A program made the position numbers and the translations under genes. A stretch of DNA of 25,419 bases from the NCBI GenBank assembly GCA_016791285.1, contig JAEUMX010000136.1:1-25419 (forward strand), given 5' to 3'. Source of the DNA: Burkholderiales bacterium (GTDB taxonomy: Bacteria; Pseudomonadota; Gammaproteobacteria; Burkholderiales; JAEUMW01). Under the pieces are notes generated by a model that made no database searches, was not told the DNA's origin, and saw only the letters and a list, made by a program, of their open reading frames with translations. Of this stretch, positions 1-8,587 are shown piece by piece; positions within the stretch are counted from its first letter, which is position 1; the number at the start of each line of letters is the position of its first letter.

Positions 1-1
1 C

Positions 2-2332
2 TCCGCGCTCACCGGCGACGCAACGGACTTCTTCATAATTTCGGTCATCGTCCTGTGCTCGATCACTCTCGACTTCGTGCAGGAGCATCGCGCGAATCGG
101 GCATCGGAGCGCCTGCGCCATGCCGTGGCCGTGCGTGCAACGGTGCTGCGCGGCGGGCGGAAGCAGGAGGTGCCACTGGCTTCGATCGTGCCGGGGGACC
201 TAGTGCTGCTCTCTGCGGGCGCTCTCGTACCCGCCGACGGGCGAGTGGTGGAAGCAAACGACTTCTTCGTGAAGCAGCCGATGCTGACAGGCGAACCCTA
301 CCCTGTGGAGAAGCGGGCCGTCGACTTGCCGGCCACGTCTACCGATTTGTCGGCTGCCGACAACGCTGTCTTCATGGGCACGTCCGTCATCAGCGGCAGC
401 GCGACCGTGCTCGTGTGCCGCACCGGCAGCCAGACGGAGATGGGTCGAATCGCGTCCAGCCTCGAGGAAGCGGCACCGCCGACTGCATTCGAGGTCGGCA
501 CGCGCCGGTTCGGGCTGCTGATCATGCGGCTCACCGTCCTGATGGTGCTGTTCGTCCTGATGGTGAACGCGCTCTTCCACCGCCCGCTCCTGGAGTCGTT
601 TCTTTTCGCGGTCGCGCTCGCCGTCGGACTCACGCCGGAGCTGCTGCCGATGGTGGTGTCGGTTACGCTCGCACGCGGCGCGATGCGCATGGCAAGACAG
701 CGGGTAATCGTGAAGCGACTTGCCGCGATCCAGGACCTCGGCAGCCTGGACGTGCTCTGCACCGACAAGACCGGCACGCTGACGGAGGCGCGCATCCGGC
801 TCGAGCGGCACCTCGACGTGATGGGCAACTCGAGCGAGCGCGTACTCGAACTCGCATACCTGAACAGCTGGTTCGAGACCGGTCTGCGCAGTCCTCTCGA
901 CGAGGCAATTCTCGCGCACGCAGACATCGATGTTTCGGGATGGACCAAGGTTGACGAGGTGCCCTTCGACTTTGAGCGGCGGCGCGTGTCCGTGCTGGTG
1001 GAGAAGGGCGGTGCACGTCTCCTGGTGGTCAAAGGCGCACCGGAGGACATCCTGCGTCTCTCGACGACCTTCGAATCCGGCGACGCCGCCGCGCCGCAAC
1101 CCCTGGATGCGCCGATGCGGGAACGGGTTCAGAGAGTCTACGAAGAGCTCGGGGACGAGGGTTTTCGCACGCTTGGCATCGCTTGGCGCGAGGTACCCAT
1201 CGACCATCCGCACGCCGTGATAAGCGACGAGTCCGACCTGGTATTCGCCGGACTGGCGGGTTTCCTTGATCCGCCGAAGGCGAGCGCGGCGCCCGCCCTC
1301 GCGGCGCTCGAGGCAAGCGGCGTCGCGATCAAGATCGTCACCGGGGATAGCGAGCGTGTCACGCGGCATGTGTGCGCGACGCTCGGCATCCCGGTAATCG
1401 GTGTCGTCAGGGGTCCAGACACTGATGCCCTCGACGACCAGGCGCTCGCGGCGCGGGTCGAGGCCGCAAACCTCTTCTGCCGCGTGAATCCGACCCAGAA
1501 GAACCGGATCATCCTGGCGCTCAAAGCGCGCGGGCGCGTGGTCGGCTATCTCGGCGACGGCATCAATGACGCGCCGTCGTTGCACTCGGCCGACGTGGGG
1601 CTGTCGGTGGACTCCGCGGTGGACGTTGCCAAGGAAGCGGCAGACATGATCCTGCTCGCGCAGGATCTCAAGGTGCTTCACGCAGGCGTGATGGAAGGCC
1701 GCCGGACCTTCGCCAACATCATGAAGTACATCCGGATGGGAACCAGTTCGAACTTCGGGAACATGTTCAGCATGGCGGGTGCGTCGCTGTTCCTGCCCTT
1801 CCTGCCGATGCTGCCGACGCAGATTCTGCTGAACAACATGCTCTACGACATCTCCGAAGTGCCGATCCCCCTCGACGAGGTGGACCCGGAGGAAATCGCC
1901 CATCCTCGCACGTGGGACATGGCGGCCATTCGTAGCTTCATGCTGACGGTGGGGCCCGTGAGCTCGCTTTTCGACTTCCTGACCTTCTACGTGCTGCTCA
2001 GCGTGCTCGGCGCCGACGAGTCACTGTTTCACACCGGCTGGTTCATCGAATCGCTGGCCACCCAGGTGCTGGTGATCTTCGTGATCCGCACCCAGGGCAA
2101 CCCGCTGCGGAGCCGACCGCATCCCATCCTTGCCATCACCTCGGCTGCGGTCGTGGCTTGCGCGGTGTGGCTGCCCTTCAGCCCGGTAGCGGGATACCTC
2201 GGCTTCGTGCCGCCGCCGCCCGTGTTTTTCGCGATCGTCGCGGCGATGGTGATCGTCTACCTATTGCTGGTTCAGCTGGTAAAGACGACTTACTTCCGGC
2301 ACCGGGCGAATCGCACGGCGGCCGCGCGGTAA
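2..2332 (+). CDS. mgtA: Magnesium-translocating P-type ATPase (MgtA/MgtB type), 5' end cut off
   Basis: Type IIIB P-type ATPase of the inner membrane that imports Mg2+ at the cost of ATP. The open frame runs from base 2 with no start codon, so the N-terminus (about 100 residues by family length) lies outside the window and 776 residues are visible. Seen in order: actuator domain with a TGEP loop (near base 290), a membrane pair followed by the MgtA-type LTPELLPM segment (near 630-660), the phosphorylation motif DKTGT (Asp codon 764-766), the nucleotide-binding domain, the hinge motif GDGINDAP (near 1555), and a C-terminal set of about six membrane helices. The LTPELLPM segment and the NMLYDISE region are characteristic of Mg2+ importers rather than Ca2+ pumps. 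No regulatory leader can be judged because the upstream region is missing. The frame is intact to a TAA stop. Confidence 0.93.
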   Translation, partial: SALTGDATDFFIISVIVLCSITLDFVQEHRANRASERLRHAVAVRATVLRGGRKQEVPLASIVPGDLVLLSAGALVPADGRVVEANDFFVKQPMLTGEPYPVEKRAVDLPATSTDLSAADNAVFMGTSVISGSATVLVCRTGSQTEMGRIASSLEEAAPPTAFEVGTRRFGLLIMRLTVLMVLFVLMVNALFHRPLLESFLFAVALAVGLTPELLPMVVSVTLARGAMRMARQRVIVKRLAAIQDLGSLDVLCTDKTGTLTEARIRLERHLDVMGNSSERVLELAYLNSWFETGLRSPLDEAILAHADIDVSGWTKVDEVPFDFERRRVSVLVEKGGARLLVVKGAPEDILRLSTTFESGDAAAPQPLDAPMRERVQRVYEELGDEGFRTLGIAWREVPIDHPHAVISDESDLVFAGLAGFLDPPKASAAPALAALEASGVAIKIVTGDSERVTRHVCATLGIPVIGVVRGPDTDALDDQALAARVEAANLFCRVNPTQKNRIILALKARGRVVGYLGDGINDAPSLHSADVGLSVDSAVDVAKEAADMILLAQDLKVLHAGVMEGRRTFANIMKYIRMGTSSNFGNMFSMAGASLFLPFLPMLPTQILLNNMLYDISEVPIPLDEVDPEEIAHPRTWDMAAIRSFMLTVGPVSSLFDFLTFYVLLSVLGADESLFHTGWFIESLATQVLVIFVIRTQGNPLRSRPHPILAITSAAVVACAVWLPFSPVAGYLGFVPPPPVFFAIVAAMVIVYLLLVQLVKTTYFRHRANRTAAAR

Positions 2333-2350
2333 TGGCCCGGCGCATAACGT

Positions 2351-2365
2351 GCGCGTCCGACGCGC
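2351..2365. repeat. Short perfect dyad after mgtA
   Basis: GCGCGTC (2351-2357) and GACGCGC (2359-2365) form a 7-base inverted repeat around one central base, 18 bases after the mgtA stop and 43 before hemJ. As RNA it would fold as a 5-bp stem with a 5-base loop. No T-run follows, so it is not a convincing intrinsic terminator. It could be an operator-like dyad or chance in GC-rich DNA. Confidence 0.25.
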
Positions 2366-2408
2366 GATCGGATACCATCCCGCACTGTCACCACGCCAGG
2401 CCGTAGCC

Positions 2409-2822
2409 ATGCTGTACCTCAAGGCGTTCCACATCGTCTTCGTCGTGACCTGGTTCGCGGGCCTCTTCTACCTGCCGCGCCTCTTCGTCTACCACGCGAT
2501 GTCGAGCGACGCGATCTCCATCGAGCGTTTCAAGGTGATGGAGCGCAAGCTCTTCTGGGGCATCATGACACCGTCCGCCGTGCTCGCGGTCGGACTCGGG
2601 CTCTGGCTGTGGCTCGGATACGGTTACTCCGGCGGTTGGCTGCACCTGAAGGTAGCGCTGGTGGTGCTCTTGATCGGCTATCACGTCTGGACGTGGAAGG
2701 CGATGCAGGACTTCAAGCGCGACCGCAATGCGCGCAGCCACGTGTTCTACCGCTGGATGAACGAAGCGCCGGTGCTGATCCTGATCGCGGTCGTGATCCT
2801 GGTCGTCGTCAAGCCGCTGTGA
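2409..2822 (+). CDS. hemJ: Protoporphyrinogen IX oxidase HemJ
   Basis: Membrane enzyme that oxidises protoporphyrinogen IX to protoporphyrin IX in haem synthesis, replacing HemG or HemY in many proteobacteria. The 137-residue product matches the usual 140 or so. The N-terminal helix carries the family signature (AFHIVFVVTWFAGLFYLPRL, with an early His near residue 7), followed by a cluster ending in RKLFWGIMTPSAVLA, a GGWLHLK segment with a second His, and a C-terminal helix after RWMNEAP. About four membrane helices are visible. ATG 2409 is chosen because it begins directly with the conserved MLYLKAFHI; the upstream GTG at 2349 would add unrelated residues. The stop overlaps the GTG of the next gene, so the two are probably translationally coupled. 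No strong ribosome binding site is seen. Confidence 0.92.
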   Translation: MLYLKAFHIVFVVTWFAGLFYLPRLFVYHAMSSDAISIERFKVMERKLFWGIMTPSAVLAVGLGLWLWLGYGYSGGWLHLKVALVVLLIGYHVWTWKAMQDFKRDRNARSHVFYRWMNEAPVLILIAVVILVVVKPL

Positions 2823-3220
2823 ATCTCGCCAGCACGATCGCGCGTTCTTTGGCGACGGTGATCCTGACCCTCATTGCAAGCCTCGCGTTCGCCGGCGAGC
2901 CGCGCATCGAAGCGCGCATTCTGATCCAGAGCTCGCCCCTGGCGGGCTTCCAGTTCTATAGCGGAAAGGTGGTCTGGAGCGACATGAAGGTGGGCGATCC
3001 GCTCGCGCTCGTGCGCGAACCGGACAACCCCTACGACCCGAACGCGGTGCGCGTGGAGTGGCGCGGCGAGAAGCTCGGGTACGTACCGCGCGCCGAGAAC
3101 GCCGACGTCGCTCGCCACATGGATCGTGGAACGAAGGTCGAGGCGCGCATCAGCCGTCTGACCGAAGACCGGAATCCGTGGAAAAGAATCCGCTTCGACG
3201 TCTTCGTGCAGCACCGATGA
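2819..3220 (+). CDS. Exported HIRAN-domain protein of unknown function
   Basis: A 133-residue protein starting at GTG 2819, which overlaps the hemJ stop (GTGA). The first 26 residues form a clear Sec signal peptide: short polar start, hydrophobic stretch LATVILTLIASLAFA, and a likely cut after AFA before GEP. The rest is one HIRAN domain: AGFQFY near the start, the core REPDNPYDPNAVRVEW, then GEKLGYVPRAENADVARHMDRG. HIRAN domains are best known from SWI2/SNF2 helicases such as HLTF, where they bind single-stranded DNA 3' ends. Here there is no helicase and the protein appears destined for the periplasm, so that role may not apply. It could have an envelope or DNA-uptake role, but nothing in the sequence shows one. 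It ends convergently with the acyl-CoA synthetase gene, 27 bases away. Confidence 0.85.
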   Translation: MNLASTIARSLATVILTLIASLAFAGEPRIEARILIQSSPLAGFQFYSGKVVWSDMKVGDPLALVREPDNPYDPNAVRVEWRGEKLGYVPRAENADVARHMDRGTKVEARISRLTEDRNPWKRIRFDVFVQHR

Positions 3221-3248
3221 CGCACGCGAAGCAGCGTCCGGCGTGCGT
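3220..3248. terminator. Candidate bidirectional hairpin between convergent genes
   Basis: ACGCACGC (3220-3227) and GCGTGCGT (3241-3248) are perfect 8-base complements with a 13-base loop. They fill the gap between the convergent HIRAN and acyl-CoA synthetase genes, touching both stop codons. There is no T-run, so at most it is a weak or Rho-assisted terminator. Confidence 0.35.
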
Positions 3249-4912
3249 TACTCGGTGAGCCCCGACTCCTCGTAAACGCGCCGGATCTCGGTGTCGAATC
3301 GCGCCAGAATCTTGGCGCGTTTGACCTTGAGCGTGGGCGTGAGCAACCCGTCTTCGAGCGTCCACGGCTCTTTCGTGGCGAGCACGCGCCGGATGCGGAT
3401 GTAGCGCGGGAACCCCTTGAGCCGCTCGTTCGCGAGCTTCACGAGCTTCTTGTCGTCGCTTTCCTGGCTCACCGCGAGCAGGATGAGGTAAGCACGCCCC
3501 TCCCCAACGAGGATGACCTGCTCGAACGCCGACGCCTCGAGCAGTGCCTGCTCGATCTCGTCCGTCGGCACCTTCTCACCGTTCGAAAGGACGAGGATGT
3601 CCTTGGTGCGGCCCTTGATGTAGATGCGTCCGTCGCGTATGTCGACCTGGTCGCCCGTGTTGAGCCAGCCATCGGGCGCGAGCACGGCGGCCGTCGCCTC
3701 GGGGTCGCGCCAGTAGCCGAGCATCACGGATGAGCCGCGCACGAGCAGTTCGTGCTGCTCGCTCACTTTCACCTCGAGTCCCTCCAGCGGATAGCCCACC
3801 GACGCCGGATCGTTGTCGTCCATATGATTGGCGGCGACCACGGGTGACACCTCGGAGAGCCCATACCCCTGCAGCATGGTAAGCCCGAGCCCCAGGAAAT
3901 GCCTGGCGACCCGATGCTCCAGCGCGGCACCGCCGACGACCGTGAGCCGAAGCCGCCCCCCCAGCCGATCGAGGATCGGCTTCGCCACGACCCGCCGCAG
4001 CGCCGCGTACATCGCCCGATCGATGGCGTTGGCGTTGTCATTGAAGACCCGCCACCCGAGCGCGACGGTCCGCTCGAAGAGTTGCCGCTTGACCCGCTTG
4101 TCCTTCAGCGCCTGCTCGATGCGGACGAGGAATCGCTCGAACACGCGCGGCACCGCCATGATGATCGTGGGACGCAGAGCCGCCAGGTCCTCGCCGATGT
4201 GCTGCACGCCGCGCGAGAAGGCGACCGGCGCACCGTGCATGAGCGGTGCATAGTAGCCGCAGGTGCGCTCGAACATGTGCGACAGCGGCAGCACCGACAG
4301 CAGCAGATCGGAAGGGTGCAAATCGACGATCCTGAGAGCGGCCTGCGCGTTGGCGACGATGTTTCGGTGCGAGAGCTTGACACCCTTCGGCCGTCCCGTG
4401 GTGCCGGACGTATAGACGATGCTGGCGAGGCCGTCCTCCGGCATCGGATGCACCGTGAACGCCCTCGCATGCGGCGGCAGGAACGTGCGCGGCGTTTCCA
4501 CCGCGTCTTCCGGATCGGCCTGCAGGCAGACGATCGGTGGCAACGCGTCGGCGGCCCGGCGCATGGTATCCAGCACACGCGGCGTTTCCAGCACCAGCAG
4601 CCGCGCCTCGCAGTGGGCGAGGCACCACGCGATGTTCTCGGGATTGTCGATCACGTAGAGCGGAACCACGACGAGGCCAAGGCCAAGGCAGGCCTGGTCG
4701 ATCGCAACCCAGTGCACGCTGTTCTTCATGCACAGGGCAACGCGGTCGCCACGCTCGAAGCCGCGCTCGAGGAATGCCTGCTGCCAGCGCGCGGCGAGAT
4801 CGATGATCTCGCCGGCCGTGTAGCTTTTCCACTCCTCCCCGGTCCATTGCTGATACAGCACCTTCGCGGGGGTGGCCTCGTGCTGCTTCAGCGCTTCGGC
4901 AAGGTTGTTCAT
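3248..4912 (-). CDS. Long-chain fatty acid CoA ligase (AMP-dependent synthetase)
   Basis: ANL-superfamily enzyme of 554 residues that activates fatty acids to acyl-CoA through an acyl-adenylate, for beta-oxidation or lipid synthesis. Visible motifs: the phosphate-binding loop YTSGTTGRPKG (around residue 167), GYGLSE (around 347), NTGDQVDI with the adenylate-binding Asp (around 418), the hinge KGRTKD (around 435), and a C-terminal lysine in TPTLKVKR (around 527). The overall form resembles the FAA1 branch of long-chain ligases rather than E. coli FadD, so no gene symbol is given and chain-length preference is open. The start is set at ATG 4912 (MNNLAEAL), where family similarity begins. The open frame upstream to 5056 is non-homologous. 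No good ribosome binding site is seen. It is divergent from rlmL across 182 bases, in which I see no convincing promoter. Confidence 0.9.
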   Translation of the reverse strand: MNNLAEALKQHEATPAKVLYQQWTGEEWKSYTAGEIIDLAARWQQAFLERGFERGDRVALCMKNSVHWVAIDQACLGLGLVVVPLYVIDNPENIAWCLAHCEARLLVLETPRVLDTMRRAADALPPIVCLQADPEDAVETPRTFLPPHARAFTVHPMPEDGLASIVYTSGTTGRPKGVKLSHRNIVANAQAALRIVDLHPSDLLLSVLPLSHMFERTCGYYAPLMHGAPVAFSRGVQHIGEDLAALRPTIIMAVPRVFERFLVRIEQALKDKRVKRQLFERTVALGWRVFNDNANAIDRAMYAALRRVVAKPILDRLGGRLRLTVVGGAALEHRVARHFLGLGLTMLQGYGLSEVSPVVAANHMDDNDPASVGYPLEGLEVKVSEQHELLVRGSSVMLGYWRDPEATAAVLAPDGWLNTGDQVDIRDGRIYIKGRTKDILVLSNGEKVPTDEIEQALLEASAFEQVILVGEGRAYLILLAVSQESDDKKLVKLANERLKGFPRYIRIRRVLATKEPWTLEDGLLTPTLKVKRAKILARFDTEIRRVYEESGLTE

Positions 4913-5094
4913 GGCAGGGGGCGGCAAAGTGACGGCGCGACTATAGCCCGCTTTCGACGGCCGCTGGAAGCCGTGAGATTTCGAATGTTGAACTCGGACA
5001 GTAGCGGCCTCACCTCCCAAAGCTTGCCGTTGCGGGATGGCACCGGCTTCTAGCATAGAATCGGTGTCCCGTATCGCTGCCGCGAGGCAAGAAT

Positions 5095-6255
5095 TTGGAA
5101 TCCTTCTTCGCCCCCTGCCCGCGTGGGCTCGAGAGCGCCCTCGAACGCGAGCTCGCCGCCCTCGGCGCGCAGCGAACGCAGATCAAGCCCGGCGGTGTCG
5201 CCTTCGCCGGCGATCTCGTCCTTGCCATCCACGCGAACCTGGAGAGCCGCATTGCCAGTCGCGTGCTGTGGCGCGTCGCTACGGGGGATTATGCGACCGC
5301 GGAGGACGTTTACGCGGGAACGCGTGCCCTGCCCTGGTCGGACTGGTTCGGTCCCGAGCGTACGATACGCATGGATGTCGCCGCCATCTGCTCGCCGCTG
5401 CGCAGCCTCGACTTCGCGACGCTCCGCATCAAGGACGCGGTGTGCGACAAGCTGCGCGATCTCACCGGCCGGCGGCCAAATGTCGACACCTCGCGCCCGG
5501 ACGTTCGCATCCATGCCTTCCTCGATGCCAGGCATTGGACGTTGTATCTCGACACATCGGGCGAAGCACTCTTCAAACGCGGCTGGCGGGTCAGCGGTGG
5601 CGAGGCGCCGCTCAGGGAGAACCTTGCCGCCGGCATTCTCATGCTGGCGGGTTGGAACGTCGGCACGCCGCTCCTCGATCCGATGTGCGGCAGCGGGACT
5701 TTCCTGATCGAGGCGGCTCAGATGTCCCTTCTGCGTGCGCCTGGCCTGAAGCGTACGTTTGGATTCCAGAAGCTGAGACCCTTCGACCTGAAGGCCTTTC
5801 AGCGTGCAAAGGCGGTGTTGCAGGCGCGTGCGCTGAACGCGCACCCGCTCCCGATCTTCGGTGGCGAGCGGGATCCGAGAACCCTTGATCTCGCGCGATG
5901 CAACCTCGCGCAGGCCGGCTTGACTTCGGCGGTCCGCCTGCAATGCCAGGACGTGCTCGACGCGACCCCGCCGACCGCCACGGGGCTGATGATCATGAAT
6001 CCGCCCTACGGCGTCCGGCTCGGCGACGAGGCGCACTCGCGCGCGTTCTACCCGAAGCTGGGGGATCTCTTGAAGCAGCGCTTCGCCAACTGGCGCGCCG
6101 GAGTATTCACGGCCGATGCAAACCTGCCGAAGCTGATCCACCTCAAGGCATCGAAGCGCACGCCGCTCTTCAACGGCGCCATCGAGTGCCGGCTCTACGA
6201 ATACCGGATGGTGACAGGATCGCTGCGCAGAGTGCGCGGCGCGGTGGAGGAATGA
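5095..6255 (+). CDS. rlmL: THUMP-domain 23S rRNA guanine-N2 methyltransferase (RlmL N-terminal type)
   Basis: SAM-dependent RNA methyltransferase of 386 residues, most like the N-terminal half of E. coli RlmL, which makes m2G2445 in 23S rRNA. Order: an N-terminal ferredoxin-like and THUMP region (to about residue 160) beginning FAPCPRGLE, the linker phrase EAPLRENLAAGIL, the SAM-binding motif DPMCGSGTFLIEAA (around residues 197-210), and the catalytic NPPYGVRLG (around 302-310). The RlmK half that is fused in E. coli is absent, as is common outside enterics. The only suitable start is TTG 5095, just before the conserved ESFFAPCPRG. The gene stands alone and converges with pilU 22 bases downstream. 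Confidence 0.85.
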   Translation: MESFFAPCPRGLESALERELAALGAQRTQIKPGGVAFAGDLVLAIHANLESRIASRVLWRVATGDYATAEDVYAGTRALPWSDWFGPERTIRMDVAAICSPLRSLDFATLRIKDAVCDKLRDLTGRRPNVDTSRPDVRIHAFLDARHWTLYLDTSGEALFKRGWRVSGGEAPLRENLAAGILMLAGWNVGTPLLDPMCGSGTFLIEAAQMSLLRAPGLKRTFGFQKLRPFDLKAFQRAKAVLQARALNAHPLPIFGGERDPRTLDLARCNLAQAGLTSAVRLQCQDVLDATPPTATGLMIMNPPYGVRLGDEAHSRAFYPKLGDLLKQRFANWRAGVFTADANLPKLIHLKASKRTPLFNGAIECRLYEYRMVTGSLRRVRGAVEE

Positions 6256-6277
6256 TGCTCGGACCGGAGCCCTGGTC

Positions 6278-7414
6278 CTACACGATGGTCAGATTCTCCA
6301 ACCCGCTCGTGAGATCCCGGTCTTTCGACGACTGACTGTAAAGCTTGATGCGAAGCCGGAGGTCGTTGACCGAGTCCGCATTGCGCAGGGCATCCTCGTA
6401 GCTGATCTGCCCGGCCTCGTAGAGGTCGAAGAGATGCTGATCGAAGGTCTGCATGCCGAGTTCGCGGGACTTCGCCATGATCTCCTTGATCTCGTGTACG
6501 TCGCCCTTGAAGATGAGGTCGGAGATCAGCGGCGAGTTGATGAGAATCTCCACGGCGGCCGCGCGACCCTTGCTGTCCTTCATCGGGATCAGGCGCTGCG
6601 ATATGAACGCCCTCAGGTTGAGCGACAGATCCATCAGCAGCTGCGCGCGCCTCTCCTCCGGAAAGAAATTGATGATGCGGTCGAGCGCCTGGTTGGCACT
6701 GTTGGCGTGCAAGGTGGCCATCGCGAGATGCCCCGTCTCGGCAAATGCGATGGCATAGTCCATCGTGTCGCGGTCGCGGATCTCGCCGATCAGAATCACG
6801 TCCGGCGCTTGACGCAGCGTGTTCTTGAGCGCGGCGTGCCAGGAATCGGTATCGACCCCGACCTCGCGCTGTGTGACGATGCAGTTCTTGTGCTCGTGTA
6901 CGTATTCGATCGGATCCTCGATCGTTACGATGTGACCGTGCGTGTTCTCGTTGCGGAAGCCAATCATCGCCGCAAGCGAAGTCGACTTGCCACTGCCAGT
7001 GCCGCCGACGAAGACCACGAGACCGCGCTTGGTCAGCGCGATCTCCTTGAGCTGGGGCGGCAGACCGAGTTCGTCGATCTTCGGAATCGCGGAGTTAATG
7101 GTGCGCAGGACGAGGCCGACGCGGCCCTGCTGCACGAAAGCATTGACGCGGAAGCGGCCAACACCAGGCGGGCTAATCGCGAAGTTGCATTCCTTGCTCG
7201 CCTCGAACTCCTCAGCCTGCTTGTCGTTCATGATCGAACGGGCGAGTTCCTGGGTGTGGGTCGGCGACAGCGTCTGGTTCGATATCGGCGTCACCTTGCC
7301 GTCGACCTTGAAGGCTGGGGGAAAGCCGGATGTGATGAAGAGGTCGGATGCCTTCTTGCTCACCATGACCCGCAGCAGGTCGTTCATGAACTTGACTGCC
7401 TGGTCTCTTTCCAT
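6278..7414 (-). CDS. pilU: Type IV pilus accessory retraction ATPase PilU
   Basis: Secretion ATPase family hexamer, 378 residues, that assists PilT in pulling back type IV pili at the inner-membrane base. Seen: Walker A GGTGSGKST (137-145), Asp box ending IEDPIEY (166-171), Walker B with Glu-211 in VILIGEIRD, and His box ETGHLAMATLH (226-236). The PilT C-terminal AIRNLIRE motif is replaced by a diverged ISDLIFKGD, which together with the extended tail (to 378 residues) argues for PilU rather than a second PilT. ATG 7414 is preceded by GGGAG at suitable spacing. It lies 32 bases downstream of pilT in the same direction, so the two are probably co-transcribed, as in Pseudomonas. Confidence 0.94.
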   Translation of the reverse strand: MERDQAVKFMNDLLRVMVSKKASDLFITSGFPPAFKVDGKVTPISNQTLSPTHTQELARSIMNDKQAEEFEASKECNFAISPPGVGRFRVNAFVQQGRVGLVLRTINSAIPKIDELGLPPQLKEIALTKRGLVVFVGGTGSGKSTSLAAMIGFRNENTHGHIVTIEDPIEYVHEHKNCIVTQREVGVDTDSWHAALKNTLRQAPDVILIGEIRDRDTMDYAIAFAETGHLAMATLHANSANQALDRIINFFPEERRAQLLMDLSLNLRAFISQRLIPMKDSKGRAAAVEILINSPLISDLIFKGDVHEIKEIMAKSRELGMQTFDQHLFDLYEAGQISYEDALRNADSVNDLRLRIKLYSQSSKDRDLTSGLENLTIV

Positions 7415-7446
7415 GAGATGCTCCCGGTATGCTCTCGGCCGTGCGC

Positions 7447-8490
7447 TCAGCCGACGAACATGTCCTTGTTCATCGCGCGGTTGCGCGCCTCGGCCGCCGC
7501 CACGACGTTGCGCCGGACAAGCTCGTGCAGATTCTGGTCGAGGGTCTGCATGCCCAGCTGTTGGCCGGTCTGGATTGCCGAATACATCTGCGCGACCTTG
7601 TTCTCGCGAATGAGGTTGCGAATCGCGGGCGTGCCAATCATGATCTCGTGCGCGGCGACGCGACCGCTACCGTCCTTGGTCTTGAGCAGGGTCTGCGAGA
7701 TGACCGCCCGCAAAGACTCGGACAGCATCGCACGCACCATCTCCTTTTCGGCGGCCGGGAAGACATCGATGATGCGGTCGATGGTCTTCGCCGCCGAACT
7801 CGTGTGCAACGTCCCGAAGACGAGGTGACCCGTTTCCGCGCCGGTAAGTGCGAGGCGAATGGTTTCGAGGTCCCGCATCTCGCCCACCAGGATCACGTCC
7901 GGGTCCTCGCGCAGCGCCGAGCGCAGGGCGTTCGAGAAGGAGAGCGTATGCGGGCCGACCTCGCGCTGGTTGATGAGGCACTTCTTCGATTCGTGCACGA
8001 ACTCGATCGGGTCCTCGACCGTGAGGATGTGGCCGTGCTCGTTCTCGTTGATGAAGTTGATCATCGCTGCCAGCGTCGTGGACTTGCCGGATCCCGTCGG
8101 ACCGGTGACGAGGACGATGCCGCGCGGCTGATTCGAGATGTCCTTGAAGATCTCGGGCGCCTTCAGATCCTCCAATGTCAGCACCTTGGAGGGAATGGTG
8201 CGGAACACGGCGCCGGCGCCGCGATGCTGCACGAAGGCGTTAACGCGAAAACGCGCGAGGTTCGGGATCGCGAACGAGAAGTCGCACTCCAGATTCTCCT
8301 CGTAGAACTTCCGCTGGCCATCGTTCATGATGTCGTACACCATGCCATGAACATCCTTGTGCTCCATGGCAGGCAGGTTGATGCGGCGTACGTCGCCGTG
8401 CACGCGAATCATCGGCGGCAGTCCGGCCGACAAGTGCAGGTCCGAGGCCTTGTTCTTCACGGCAAACGAAAGCAGTTCGGCAATGTCCAT
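7447..8490 (-). CDS. pilT: Type IV pilus retraction ATPase PilT
   Basis: Main motor for pilus retraction, twitching and DNA uptake, acting as a cytoplasmic hexamer at the pilus base. The product has 347 residues, the usual length. Motifs: Walker A GPTGSGKST (130-138), Asp box TVEDPIEF (157-164), Walker B with Glu-204 in VILVGEMRD, His box ETGHLVFGTLHT (219-230), and the retraction-specific AIRNLIRE (289-296). ATG 8490 gives the conserved MDIAELL start; the open frame extends upstream to 8541 but those residues are not family-like. A GGAG lies about ten bases before the ATG. The gene is divergent from yggS across 97 bases that must hold the promoters, though none is convincing by eye. Confidence 0.96.
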   Translation of the reverse strand: MDIAELLSFAVKNKASDLHLSAGLPPMIRVHGDVRRINLPAMEHKDVHGMVYDIMNDGQRKFYEENLECDFSFAIPNLARFRVNAFVQHRGAGAVFRTIPSKVLTLEDLKAPEIFKDISNQPRGIVLVTGPTGSGKSTTLAAMINFINENEHGHILTVEDPIEFVHESKKCLINQREVGPHTLSFSNALRSALREDPDVILVGEMRDLETIRLALTGAETGHLVFGTLHTSSAAKTIDRIIDVFPAAEKEMVRAMLSESLRAVISQTLLKTKDGSGRVAAHEIMIGTPAIRNLIRENKVAQMYSAIQTGQQLGMQTLDQNLHELVRRNVVAAAEARNRAMNKDMFVG

Positions 8491-8587
8491 TAGAATCGAC
8501 TCCGCGGCGCGCACCGCCTGCGGATGCGCACAGAAATTCAATAGGGATCAGCGTATTAGAACTGCCTTTCGAGAAGCGTCCGGCATT

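Noticed and set aside
200..1903. 567-codon open frame antisense to mgtA
   Set aside because: GC-rich codon use leaves the opposite strand free of stops. The translation is rich in Arg/His/Gln with no family resemblance, while the plus-strand frame is an unmistakable P-type ATPase.
6261..6278. GGACC...GGTCC hairpin between rlmL and pilU as a terminator
   Set aside because: Only five base pairs with an eight-base loop and no T-run; too weak to call.
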